Below are positions 10,964 to 21,631 of a DNA stretch of 64,000 nucleotides, piece by piece. The stretch spans positions 106,500,363-106,564,362 of the forward strand of contig OX421961.1 of NCBI GenBank assembly GCA_949128115.1, read 5' to 3'. Every line of letters begins with the position of its first letter. Within the stretch, counting starts at the first letter, position 1. The notes beneath the pieces were generated by a model that ran no database searches, was not told where the DNA came from, and worked only from the letters and a program-made list of their open reading frames with translations. Origin of the DNA: Anaspis maculata (lineage: Eukaryota > Arthropoda > Insecta > Coleoptera > Scraptiidae). A program made the position numbers and the translations under genes.

Positions 10964-12950
10964 GTAATTGGAACGCAAACGTTTGTTGTGTCCCCGCACT
11001 GTCAAGATCCAGGTTTAGGTTCGCTTTGTGACCCATTGGGGATTGGGTGATCAATCAGCAGGCACCAAATGGCAGGAATGGCAGGGGCGAGAGCTACTGG
11101 CAAAGCAGCATACTATGCTTGCATCTGCCTGCGGAAGGTGAATATAACAGTCACCATCAGTCGCAATTTTTCCACCGCAACTAAAATGCAATGCATTGCT
11201 GGTAGGTGCAGTCTTTCAGCCCCTCACCTCTGGAACTAGATACTACTAGTAGCCTGCTAAATACGCTATACACAAGATCAAATAGGGGACACAACAGCAA
11301 ACCCCCTTATACATTATTCCTACTTGTTTACACTATACTACAAATTTCATGTCATTGATGTGGGTATTGCAGGTATCTACTAGTGTCTACCTAGGCTACT
11401 AGATGTCCGAGTATGTGTTCCTCTCAAAAAATCCCTGCACGATCAAGTACCAAGCTTTACACCAGGTGGCGTTTTTAAATGTAAATCGCCTATATAGCTT
11501 ATTTTGGAGCCCTTGAAAAACTATTCCGAACATAATAAAATTATGACGCACCTGTCATTTGTCAAAAATTACAAGCTGCCAAAGCCAAAACTTCAACGTC
11601 CAATAGCTCGAGAAGTAGATACACCAAACGGGTTTCAACTAAATTCTGTTCTGTAGCAAGACTATCCAATAGAGGCGATGAAACATGTGCAGTTCTGATA
11701 AAAATCAGGCATGCAGCTTGAAAAAAATTATTGAATTTTTTGCGGAAAACCCAGATGAAAATGGTCTTGTCTCTCAGTTTTTCCCGTGTTTTCAGATCGA
11801 TTGCAATACAACTCTGTGGTCATGCGTCTAATAGAAAAAGTCCGGGTTTTGCCACATATTTGAAAAACGTTTCCACATATTTTGATAAAACTTGGTACAT
11901 AAGTAGTATCTATAAGGGTTCGAACGCTTGGTTAAAATATTGATGACGGACGTCCCGCAGTCACGGTCTCCACAACTGGAAAAATAACTGTAGAAATAAT
12001 TTACATTTCTATGAAATGACATGAAAATATCAGACAGCGGCAAAATACCAAAAATAATGGAAATTCATGTACTCATCTGGGAGATCATAACTAGGAAAAA
12101 CTCCGAAAAGTGTTTAAAACAAAAATCAGCTCAAAAAGATAGGATTTTTTAAGAATTTACTACGGACTGTGAAAAAAATCTCATCTGATTTTCAATGAGA
12201 GATAGCGGCTGATTTCTTGTTGAATTTCAACCCAAAAATTACCTTTTTTGAGGTTATTTTCTTGCTGAAAACGGATAACTGACTTGGGAACCGATTTTTG
12301 ATCGGCTAAATGTTCAAAATTATTAGTTTTGTTCAGGAGGACAGTTTTTGTTTAACCGGTGATTAGCGTCTTGTTCCAGTCAGTTAGACGCGCGGGTCGC
12401 TCCAACACTTCCCACAGATATAACATGTAAACCGTAGTTCGAATTCAGGTTGCGGCGTTATTTTTTCCTTTCTAAAATCTACTTTTTTTCTTTTCAGAAA
12501 CCAATCTCAAAATAAAATATTGTTCCCTTTTAAGATTTTTTGACTTTTTTCTTTCACCAAAAATATTATAGCTGTACATTTAATTTAACAGTGCTAAATT
12601 GGAACAAATCAAAGTAGGTACTGCATTATCAAGGTAATTTTACATAAAATATCAATATTATCTCCATTGATCTTTACTGGGAGGATGCTACGATTGGAGG
12701 TCCCGCGACAGACATGACGTCATTTTTTTATATTATGAGTTATAAACCTCAAAGCTGAAAGCCCATGGGGCGAGTTGTATTTTCTTGCATTGGGAGGATG
12801 ATGAAATGATATGAATAAGAATTATAAGACGATTAATAAGCGTACCACGCGTTATATTTATGAAGACTATACAATGAATTGATAGCGTTGAATGATAGAG
12901 TTGGTCTGATGAAGGGGGAAGGACCAGGGTACCACAGCGACAATTCACCC
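10964..12950. other. No gene recognised
   Basis: AT-rich sequence without a coding frame I trust. I see no tandem or inverted repeat of note. Several AAAAATC and TTTTTTG stretches give weak self-similarity only. Confidence 0.4.
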
Positions 12951-13776
12951 CACTCCTTAAAATAGTAGGCCGTATAAGTGTATTACCACTAAGGTCATTG
13001 GTGAAAACACCCCTCCAGAATGACCAACCTTAAACATTCCAATAGTTTTCACTTTTTTGGGAAGATTTTCTGTGTTGTTCGGTTAATTGTCCTAACAAAT
13101 ACACCTCTAGGTTCGATATATTATCGCTTACATCTCGATTTACACTCGGATCCCCTCGTGGAAATCCTCGATGTAGCGATAATACACCTCACCTAGTCAC
13201 CTATCGGTGTATTACATACGATAATTATTCAACTCACTCCTTAAAATAGTAGGCCGTATAAGTGAACCTATTACCACCAAGGTCATTGGTGAAAACACCC
13301 CTACAGAATGGCCAACCTTGAACATTCGAGTATTTTTCACTTTTTTAGTAAGATTTTCAGTGTTGTTCGGTTAATTGTCTCAACAAATACACCTCTAGGT
13401 TCGATATATGATCGCTTTACATCTCGATTTACACTCGGATCCCCTCGTGAAAATCCTCGATGTAGCGATAATACACCTCACCTATCGGTGTATTACATAC
13501 GACAATTTACCTCACTCTTTGAAATAGTAGGCCATTTAAGTGTATTGCCACCAAGGTCATTGGTAAAAACAAAAACACTCCTCCAGAATGACCAACCTTA
13601 AACATTCAAATAGTTTTCACTTTTTCCGGAAGATTTTCAGTGTTGCTCGGTTAATTGTCTTAACAAATACATCTCTAGGTTCGATATATGTATTATCGCT
13701 TACATCTCGATCTACACTCGGATCCCCTCGTGAAAATCCTCGATGTAGCGATAATACACCTCACCTATCGGTGTAA
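12951..13776. repeat. Three-copy ~280-bp satellite with internal palindromes
   Basis: Copies start at 12951, 13235 and 13513 (CACTCCTTAAAATAGTAGGCC or a close variant), giving periods of 284 and 278 bases; the last copy stops at about 13776. Each unit carries a long inverted repeat: TATTATCGCTTACATCTCG (about 13119 in copy 1) faces CGATGTAGCGATAATA (about 13169-13184). It ends in a second hairpin, AATACACC...GGTGTATT, around CACCTATCGGTG. Small indels distinguish the units: copy 1 has an extra TAGTCACC and copy 2 an extra ACC. Open frames of 62 and 97 codons inside are chance products of the repeat. Confidence 0.9.
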
Positions 13777-15002
13777 GGTTACGCGAATATTTTAGGATGA
13801 CATGACGGCAGTGTATTGCCTCTGTGGTAAATTTGATAAATTATTGTACAGTAAGTACAGTCAATCAGTCATGGTAGTACCTATGCCACAGAATGTTGTT
13901 TCGTACAGAACAGTATAACCTATGCTTATGTAGTGTTGGGTGAAATCGACTGTTTTGAGCCAATAGCCAACTCGGGGACGGAAAATTACTATACTTTGGT
14001 TTCGAATCATTAATACCTAGATTATGAACCAGGAATATTGTGTTTAATTCATTCCAAAGCCATGCAAGAAGAAAATGGAGCTATATGAATATTACATTTT
14101 AGCGCACTTAAAATCCTCCTATATGACATTTTGAAATAAAGAGCGTGCTTATACATTAAGCTCATAAGTATAAGCTTAAGAGCTCAATAACCACGTTGGA
14201 ATTGTTAAATTTCGGCATGGCAATATTACACAATCAGATGGTTACTGCGAAGCCGTATATTTTTTCACTCCCAATTACCTAATGTTTTTTCCATTGTTTT
14301 TACTCGATCGCAATCCGTTAAAACCTCATAAAACCCGCTTTATTATTACCTACCCTCCCACTTTATCCAGCCCTAATTTATTTGGGCATCACAAAATTTA
14401 TCCACGATATCAAGGTATATAAAACGCCGTTACCGCGTAACGATTTCTCGGAATAAAGCCATTATCCATCTCATTTCTATGGATTGATGGTTACTATAGA
14501 AGAAATTCTGAGGAGGGAGCTCGGAAGGGAAGCAACAGAGGGATGTTATTGAAACTCGCCTTATTATGTGACACGATAATGTCGATAATTTATGTAAGCT
14601 AAGAGGATGAGGCCCAACTAATATTGTTTTCCGTCAAGCCTTCTTGTTGATGAAGCCTCCGATTACAAAGCGAGGTCCTGTGAAAGATGACACAGATTTA
14701 TAGAGGGTTTACCTTCATGGTGGCAGAGGGTGCGAAAATATTAATTAAACGAAGCTCGGTGCTCTCTTATTACTACAATAAGAGAGTAATATGGGAAGGA
14801 GAAGCATCGAGATCCAAATTAATTTTCCCGTCACAAGATGGTTGTCAATGACGGATTATAGTGACAACTGACGCAATTACATCCAAATAACAAGCTACTT
14901 TATAGCCTTGGTTATACTTTATTAAACTTGTTTTGGCTGCGGCAGTATTCCGACTATTCTTCAATAGGTAATGTCCTAATCTTAATAGTTCTTCAAACAT
15001 AT
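13777..15002. other. No gene recognised
   Basis: Single-copy-looking, AT-rich DNA. No open frame or repeat that I can support. Confidence 0.4.
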
Positions 15003-15503
15003 CCAATAATCGTCAGCTGTCACTACAGTCTGCCTTTGGCAGCCATCTTATGACGAAAAAATGGATAAAATTTGGATCGCGATAGGTATGGGAACGCTGT
15101 TGGATACAAGTAAGTTACAAACTTTGTGAAAATTTGCGATTATCTCGAAAAAAATGAAGTTTAAGGGTAAGGTAACCCTGGTAAAAATGAAAGAGGATAA
15201 AAAATGCTTAAGGGTAAGGTAACCCTGGTAAAAATGAAAGAGGATAAAAAATGCTATCAGATAACGTTATAAAATTAGGGGCATGCCATTTGAAAAAAAA
15301 AGAGTTATGACCCTTTGAAAATTATGAAGTTTGATGTTTTTTTTTGTGAACAAGAAATTACAATTTTTTGACATTGTCACAATAATTGTCAGCTGTCACT
15401 ACAGTCTGCCTTTGGCAGCCATCTTATGACGAAAAAATGGATAAAATTTGGATCGCGATAGGTATGGGAACGCTGTTGGGTACAAGTAAGTTACAAACTT
15501 TGT
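15003..15503. repeat. Recent direct duplication of a ~120-bp block, 376 bases apart
   Basis: The block at 15012-15127 (GTCAGCTGTCACTACAGTCT to AACTTTGT) recurs at 15388-15503 with a single substitution that I can see (TTGGATACAAG versus TTGGGTACAAG). Similarity extends a few bases further left. A diverged relative lies near 652-700. Near-identity suggests either a recent local duplication or ends of one small element with 260 bases between. Confidence 0.85.
15161..15254. repeat. Perfect 47-bp tandem duplication
   Basis: TTAAGGGTAAGGTAACCCTG... (47 bases) is repeated head to tail, starting at 15161 and 15208. It sits between the two copies of the 120-bp block. Confidence 0.9.
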
Positions 15504-16115
15504 CCTGGAACTAATCGCCAACTTGAGTCTGATAGGTCTGTCCTAGAGAGCGTGAGCCGTAAGGCGTATGATTGAGTCAAATTGAAAATAATGCAGACAA
15601 ACATGTGTTCGCGTGTAGCACGTGGACGGCACTTGAATTTAGAAATGACTGTCCACACTTCAGTTTTTTTTTTGTTTGTTTTAATTAAGCTGTATTCTCA
15701 GCAGGCCAAAACTATTTTGAGGATTTCTCCCTCAAAAATTGAGATAAAAACTCATACGGTGTACTGAGTGTATATTACAAAATTGAGTAAAGCGTTTTTC
15801 CAATTATGTGAAAGAATTTTTTTTGTTGACAACTTTTTTTAAAAAACGGCTCTGTACTCAATTTTCCACGTCTCTCAAAATTATAAAACAGTTGATGATT
15901 TTTTTATTTTTCAAGAAATGTCCCAGTAATCCTCCAGAAACTTTTCTAGTGTTTTTAGGGCTATTGGGCTCCTAAAGAAATGTGGGGTAATCCAAACGGA
16001 AACAAGGTGGACAAACATTTAATGGAATCCCATCAAAATCTCTGTATCTCTTTCTCTTCATTTTTGAGGAAGAAATATTGACACTCTGCGTATATACAGC
16101 CTTAAGAATGTTTAT
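15504..16115. other. No gene recognised
   Basis: A 61-codon open frame and T-runs only; nothing identifiable. Confidence 0.4.
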
Positions 16116-17211
16116 ACCGGGTGATCATTTGAAAACTATCCACCTGCAATAACTCCCGATTCCTAGTGAATATTTTTTTGAGCAAAAACAGGTCGATTTT
16201 TATATCGAGGGGGACAACCAAAACATATATTGGCAAATTTCTATATTCACCCCTCTCGCCCCCACTTACCCCAACTTTGAAATTTCAAATGACAATACCT
16301 ACCTTGCGATACATCAAATTGAAGGAAATTAAATTTTCTTTCTGAAAAAAATATTTTAATTTTTTTTAACCCCACCCCCTTTTCCTTTAAAATTCTTTGA
16401 CTGTCCCATTTTATATTCTGGACCCCTCATTTTTTTCTCAATTTAGTCGGCGTCATCCTAGAAAGCATCGAAGAAGAAAATTTTTGAGGGAAAAAGTGCT
16501 ACCCAAATTCCCCCCTTTGCTCTCCCCCACCTCAACTCCCAAATTTAACAAAACACCACCTACTTTGTGATACATCAAATTAAAGGGAATTGAATTCTCT
16601 TCCCGAAAATATTTTTTTCGAAATTTTCTACCCCTCCTTCAATAAATTGGCCATTTGGAGTATTCTAGGGGGGAAATGGTGGGCTTTAAAAATTGTGAAA
16701 AAATCTTTTTCAGGAAGAGAACTCAATTTCCTTTAATTTGAGGTATTACAAAGTGGGTATTGACATTTTAAATTTTTGAGGTCAGGTGGGGGGAGCGAAG
16801 GGGTGAATTTGGGTGGCACTTTTTTTATAGAAAATTTTCTCTTTCGATGCTGTGCAGGATGAAGTTTACTGTATTGAAGGGAAATGGAGGTCGAGAATAT
16901 TAACTTGGACACTCAGAAAATTTTAGGAAGAACAGGGGGTGAGGTTGAAAAATTTTAATATATTTTTTTTAGAAAGAGAATTTCATTCTCTTTAATTTGA
17001 CGTATCGCAAGGTAGGTGATGCCATTTGAAATTTCAGAGTTAGGGTGAGTGGGGGCGAGGGAGCTTAAGATATAAATTTTCCAATGTATGTTTTAGATGT
17101 CCCCCTCGATATAAAAATTTACCTGTTTTTGCTCAAAGACATTTGCACTAGGAATCGGGAGATATTGCAGGTGGATAGTTTTCAAATGATCAACCGGTAT
17201 TTGTTTTTGCG
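16116..17211. mobile_element. 1.1-kb foldback element, arms ~520 bp each
   Basis: The whole segment is a near-palindrome. The left end ACCGGGTGATCATTTGAAAA pairs with the right end TTTTCAAATGATCAACCGGT. Further matching blocks are ACTATCCACCTGCAAT, GATATAAAAATTTACCTG with its partner, GGTAGGTRATGCCATTTGAA, and TTTAATTTGATGTATCRCAA. Arms meet at about 16660-16690 with almost no unique core. TA occurs outside both CCGG ends, which would fit a TA-target (Tc1/mariner-like) MITE, but this is weak. Arms differ by many substitutions, so the element is old. No coding capacity. Confidence 0.85.
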
Positions 17212-17296
17212 TATAGGAGCCGTCTTGTGTATTTCTGTGAAGCCGTCAGAACCAATGAGGTTCATAATTCCGTTCCAGTTTTGTCTGCTTTGACAG

Positions 17297-17426
17297 AGCT
17301 ATTCTGTATCTCGTAACGTGCATGTTAACGCATAGTCAGATAGTGAGGCATAGGGGATTTATAGATACAAACAAAGATAGCAAGCGCAAGCACATAACAT
17401 GCGCGTTAAGAGATACAGAATAGGCA
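17297..17426. mobile_element. Small palindromic MITE (~130 bp)
   Basis: CTATTCTGTATCTCGTAACG...CATGTTA (from 17298) pairs with TAACATGCGCGTTAAGAGAT...AGAATAGG (to 17426); arms are about 29 bases around a ~70-base core. No target duplication could be fixed with confidence. Confidence 0.7.
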
Positions 17427-18426
17427 GGTTGACTACCTATTTCACATTGAAATTGAGACAATTTAATGTAAGGCAGCTTCCAGAAAAACAATCCGAGAGA
17501 TTTCATTTGTCATTAGTGAAGCGAAAAGAAACGGGCGGAAAAAAAACATAATCTGATACCCGTTTCCTTCCGCGAACGACATCAGAATTAATCCCGTTCC
17601 ATTTGTTTCAGACAACCATATACTCGTACTTGACCCCATACCAAAATAATACAAATCCTGTCAGCAGAAAGGACACAGCAGCACGTGGGGCTAATATAAA
17701 GCCTCACGAGATTTTATCCCGTGTATGGCGCTGACATTTACATTCCTTTTTCGTCCTCGCCCTTCTCCTCCGCGATCGGTGAATATGTAACAGATAGTGC
17801 CGGTTTTCCATTATCTTTTAGGAAAAAAGTTGCTGTCACGCCACAGTACTTTCTTCTAGCGATTATCCCATACAGGGACGCAAAAGTATGCTTGCGCTGG
17901 AGGCAACCTTCGAGGGATAAAACTCGGCTATATATGGATTTCTGATTAAGATAAATATGGTATCGGGGGGAAGGGAAGTGATTGATTTCACACGTTCAGA
18001 GAAGTCTCTTAGGTCGCATTTCAGGAAAAAAGTTTAAGCTGTAAAATCGCGAGAGAGTATGGAAGTAATAATTCCATGATGGAAAACAAGAATAAGCTTG
18101 TGTTTTGTAATGTGTTCCAAGAAAATTAATCTCGGAAGTTGAGTAGGGAGTAGATATAACTTGCGTGATATACGTCGTTGCGTATTATATGGGGGCGGGT
18201 AGGTATATTATTATCAATGCACGTGACCTGACAATCCGAGTTCTACAGTTCGCCTACCTGCTTGGCTAATCGATGTGTAGTTGGTAGTCTTAAAGTCTGA
18301 CCCTATTCCTTCCCTAGACACGCAGGGCAGTTACCTTTTATACATCTACTTTTACTGCAACCTATTGAGAAATCTATTTTAACGCCATTGTTTATACTTT
18401 CCTGGCGATTACTCTATGGATGTACA
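17427..18426. other. No gene recognised
   Basis: No trusted coding frame or repeat. Confidence 0.4.
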
Positions 18427-18543
18427 GTATGTTCATCAAAAAATTCAATAATGGGAGGCCGTGGACCGATGATAACCTGGCCGTTTTCGGATCGAATGGC
18501 CTGCGTCACAGCCTCCCTTTATTGAAGTTTTCAATGAACATAC
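18427..18543. mobile_element. Palindromic MITE (117 bp)
   Basis: GTATGTTCATCAAAAAATTC...GGGAGGC (18427-18459) pairs with GCCTCCCTTTATTGAAGTTT...GAACATAC (18511-18543), arms about 33 bases with four mismatches, around a ~50-base GC-richer loop. Confidence 0.75.
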
Positions 18544-20338
18544 GGTAGATACATTTCTTCTCGACACAAACCTCCCTCCGGCGAGATTGTGACCTGGTAA
18601 GATGAAGCGAAGAGAAGCGTGTCACCTCACTGTGTGTCACTTCACTTTTTGTGAAGTTTTCCTCAGAAGTTTCATTAATGATTGATAGCCAAGCTTTCGA
18701 TGTTCAAGGTGGATGATGCTCTTTGTGTTCCGGATTTGGCTGAAATTCATTCAGAACTTCTCGAGTTATTTAATATGTTGAAGTTTCAAGCTTACAGCTT
18801 GTCATTTTCAACAGATGACAATTCAAACAAGGTTCGAAGATTGGTTTTCACATGTTGCATCGATCTGCTGACAAGGGAGAACGCCTCTAAAACGAAACCT
18901 ATTCGACTACTCTCACGTTCTTGGTCGATTAATCCCTGTATAGGCATTCTGACAACACAGCTGATTTTTTTTAGCGCATTTTATACGTTTCTGTGGAGGA
19001 GGACAATCTAACCGGAAGAGCAATTATAAGACGCAATATAGCAAGATTAATGACGTTGAAAAGTGCAATGGGCGCAGTACGGCACGATGAATAGTTCTTT
19101 GGACGTTTAAATTAGAGATGTATGTAATTCTACTGCGGAAGAGTCGAGGAAGCTCTAGGTAAGAATGATTATTGTTCCGTGACTTTCCGTGGTATAGCCA
19201 TTAACATCCGGGTTGAATTAAAGTTCAAGATTTGTGCGAGAAGAATTGTGACGGGTTTTATTTTCAATTGTAAAGCATCGGAAGTAATGGTCTGTGTTTC
19301 GAGAGGCTATAAAATTTTATGTCGGTAATAAATTGACTAGACTTGACTAACAACTAACAACTTCAGTAAAAAAGCAACTCTGGAATGCCTTCAAGACTGA
19401 AGTCTTCACGTTAGGTTCAAAAAAAGTTAAACCGAGATCAGCAAGTCATCAGGGGAGTAGCTGCGACAATGGCTGACGTTTAAAAAGGTCCACTATACAG
19501 AACTTGACAGATCTGATCAAAATTCTATCACCAAAGAATTATTCTTATGCGCCTGATCTTGTTCTCCAGTGATAAAGTTCAAATTCAGCATCATTTATGT
19601 TCGTTTTGTGATTTTTCTAATTTATTGCATTTTGAAGGTGTCTTATCAGCAAAGAAATGACAACTCTCAACACAGACGACCTAAGGTACGCACTAGACAC
19701 ATTGGACTACAAAATGACGTACAAGTGCCATAACACAAAATGATGAATTGGTTCCGTGCGACTCAACAAACTTACAAAAAGCACCATATCATTAACCACC
19801 CTGGATAATAAACAACAACAATCACAACTTGAAGAAACCGAGCAATACTTATAGCATAGCCAGTGATACGATCTGATAGTAGTATAGTGAAAGAGTTCCA
19901 ACGATTCTAATTTATTCGAAAAATACTAAAAATTCAATCTACCATTGATTCTGGTGCCAGCAGGGTCGGGATTTCTGGGTTTCTGGGTGCATACATTTTT
20001 AGGAGAGAAAGAGAGAGATTTTTAGAAAGAAATAGCACAGTAGAACGAGAATGCCTAGCTGTGGTCTGGTCGATTGTCGATTGGTAAATCTCGTTGATAC
20101 ATCGAGGGAGCACGTTTCACTGTCGTCATCCATCATCATTCTGTTGTCTGGTTAGAATAATCTGAATAAACTTTCTGATTGCTGGGCCCGCGAAGATGCA
20201 GCAATTCGACTTCACGATTATCCACCGCAAGGGGCACATCGTACCTTACCTGCTTTCTCGTACAGATCCAGCTCTTGTCGATGTCGTTAGCGAGAAAACC
20301 GAGCCAGCCCGCCAGCCGATATGCCAAGGATCGCTTTA
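18544..20338. other. No gene recognised
   Basis: The longest open frame (109 codons from 18682) has no familiar motif. I see no clear repeat structure. Confidence 0.4.
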
Positions 20339-20388
20339 ATTTTTTGCGCATTTTCCATATCGATGAAAATCGCTATTGCAACCGCTTC

Positions 20389-20446
20389 GTCCGTCCGTCC
20401 GTCCGTCCGTCCGTCCGTCCGTCCGTCCGTCCGTCCGTCCGTCCGT
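20389..20446. repeat. GTCC tetranucleotide microsatellite (~14 units)
   Basis: An uninterrupted GTCC run following GCTTC. It occupies the same place, just downstream of the 5' end, as the shorter GTCC run at 30311-30334. Open frames reading Ser-Val-Arg-Pro or its complement through it are artefacts. Confidence 0.95.
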
Positions 20447-20489
20447 TCCTCGAACTCCTCCCAAACTAGACGACCTAGCTTTCTAATTT

Positions 20490-21449
20490 TTTCACTGTTA
20501 CATAGCTGCCACTCCCAAAGGAGGGCTAGGCTATATTGGATGTCCATATTGCACCGCCAACATAGAGAAAACCGCCCCCGATAAACTTGAAATAACATAA
20601 TATTGCACTTTCTACCAGACCTGATGCTCTAGTGTTATCATTTTTTGAATAATACATAGTTGCCACTTATAAACGTAAGCCAAGAAACATTCCGTCTTCA
20701 ATATGCGCCGCCGACATGAAAAAACTGCTAAAAACCGCCCCCAATCACTTTAAAATGAAAAACATAAACTCATTTCGGTATATAAATAGCTGACTAAAAA
20801 TGGGAAAGGATAGGCTACTTTTGGTTAGTCGCCGCCCCCAGATTCCGCCCCCAAACGATAAAAAGTGCAACTTTCACAAATGTTACTGATTGAGATGTTC
20901 CCTCAAACATTTAGGAACTGCCAACTCAAATTGTGCAACATTTGCTCAGCCGAACGCTGCCGCTCCCACACGCCGCCCCCAAAGTAAGAGATAAATGAAA
21001 AACATGAACCCAAAGACATAGCGATCTAAGTTTTTCGCTATATGAATAGCTGACTAAAAATGGAAAAGGATAGGCTACTTTTGATATGGCGCCGCCTCCA
21101 GCTTCCGCCCCCAAAAGAAAAAAAGTGCAACTTTCAACACTTTTCACTGATTTAGCTAATAATGTTACCTCGAACATTTAGAAACTCTTGACTCAAACTG
21201 TGCAAGAATTTCTTTGCCAAACTCTGCCGCTCCCACACGCCGCCCCCAAAGTGAGAGATAAATGTAAAACATGAACCTGAAGACATAGCGATCTAATTCT
21301 TACTATATTTCTTTCTTCACTATATTGATAGCTGACTGAAATTGGAAAAAGATAGTCCACTTTTAATTAGCCGCCGCCTTCAGCTGCCGCCTCCAGCTGC
21401 CACCTCCAAACAAAAAAAATGCAACTTTCACAATTTTCACTGATTGTCA
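20490..21449. repeat. Tandem repeats of copy A, left portion (period 260-294)
   Basis: The landmark GTGCAACTTTC recurs at 20865, 21125 and (as ATGCAACTTTC) about 21419, giving periods of 260 and 294. Other shared landmarks are GCCGCTCCCACACGCCGCCCCCAAAG, GAGATAAATG, GAAGACATAGCGATCTAA, and AATAGCTGACTAAAAATGG. Upstream, 20490-20860 is a more degenerate start with repeated CATAGYTGCCACT. The array is cut at 21449 by the LINE and resumes at 25971. Confidence 0.85.
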
Positions 21450-21490
21450 ATAAATAATAATAATAATAAATGATATTTATTGAACTGTTA
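21450..21490 (-). terminator. LINE 3' end: polyadenylation signal and TTA-repeat tail
   Basis: Read on the minus strand, TTCAATAAATATCA (AATAAA signal, about 21476-21481) is followed by TTATTATTATTATTATTTAT and then the target duplication. A simple trinucleotide tail instead of poly(A) is known for several insect LINEs of the I/Jockey group and serves priming at the target. Confidence 0.75.
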
Positions 21491-21631
21491 TGTTGTTCAA
21501 AAGGCTATCGACCGAGGTCCTTCTGCCCTTAAACTACAATTTTTTTTTCAAGATATTACTCAAAAAAGTGATTTACAACAACTTCATATTTAATGTAGAG
21601 CTAATTTTTTGTGGATTTTTTTTTAATTGTT

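Noticed and set aside
12951..13776. CRISPR-like array
   Set aside because: Units are ~280 bp, contiguous, without spacers, in a eukaryotic transposon-rich setting.
13308..13776. Duplicate 97- and 62-codon frames with similar protein sequence
   Set aside because: Similarity reflects the satellite repeat, not a gene duplication; indels between units break the frames.
20179..20598. Frames with Ser-Val-Arg-Pro or Arg-Thr-Asp-Gly repeats
   Set aside because: Pure translation of the GTCC microsatellite on both strands.
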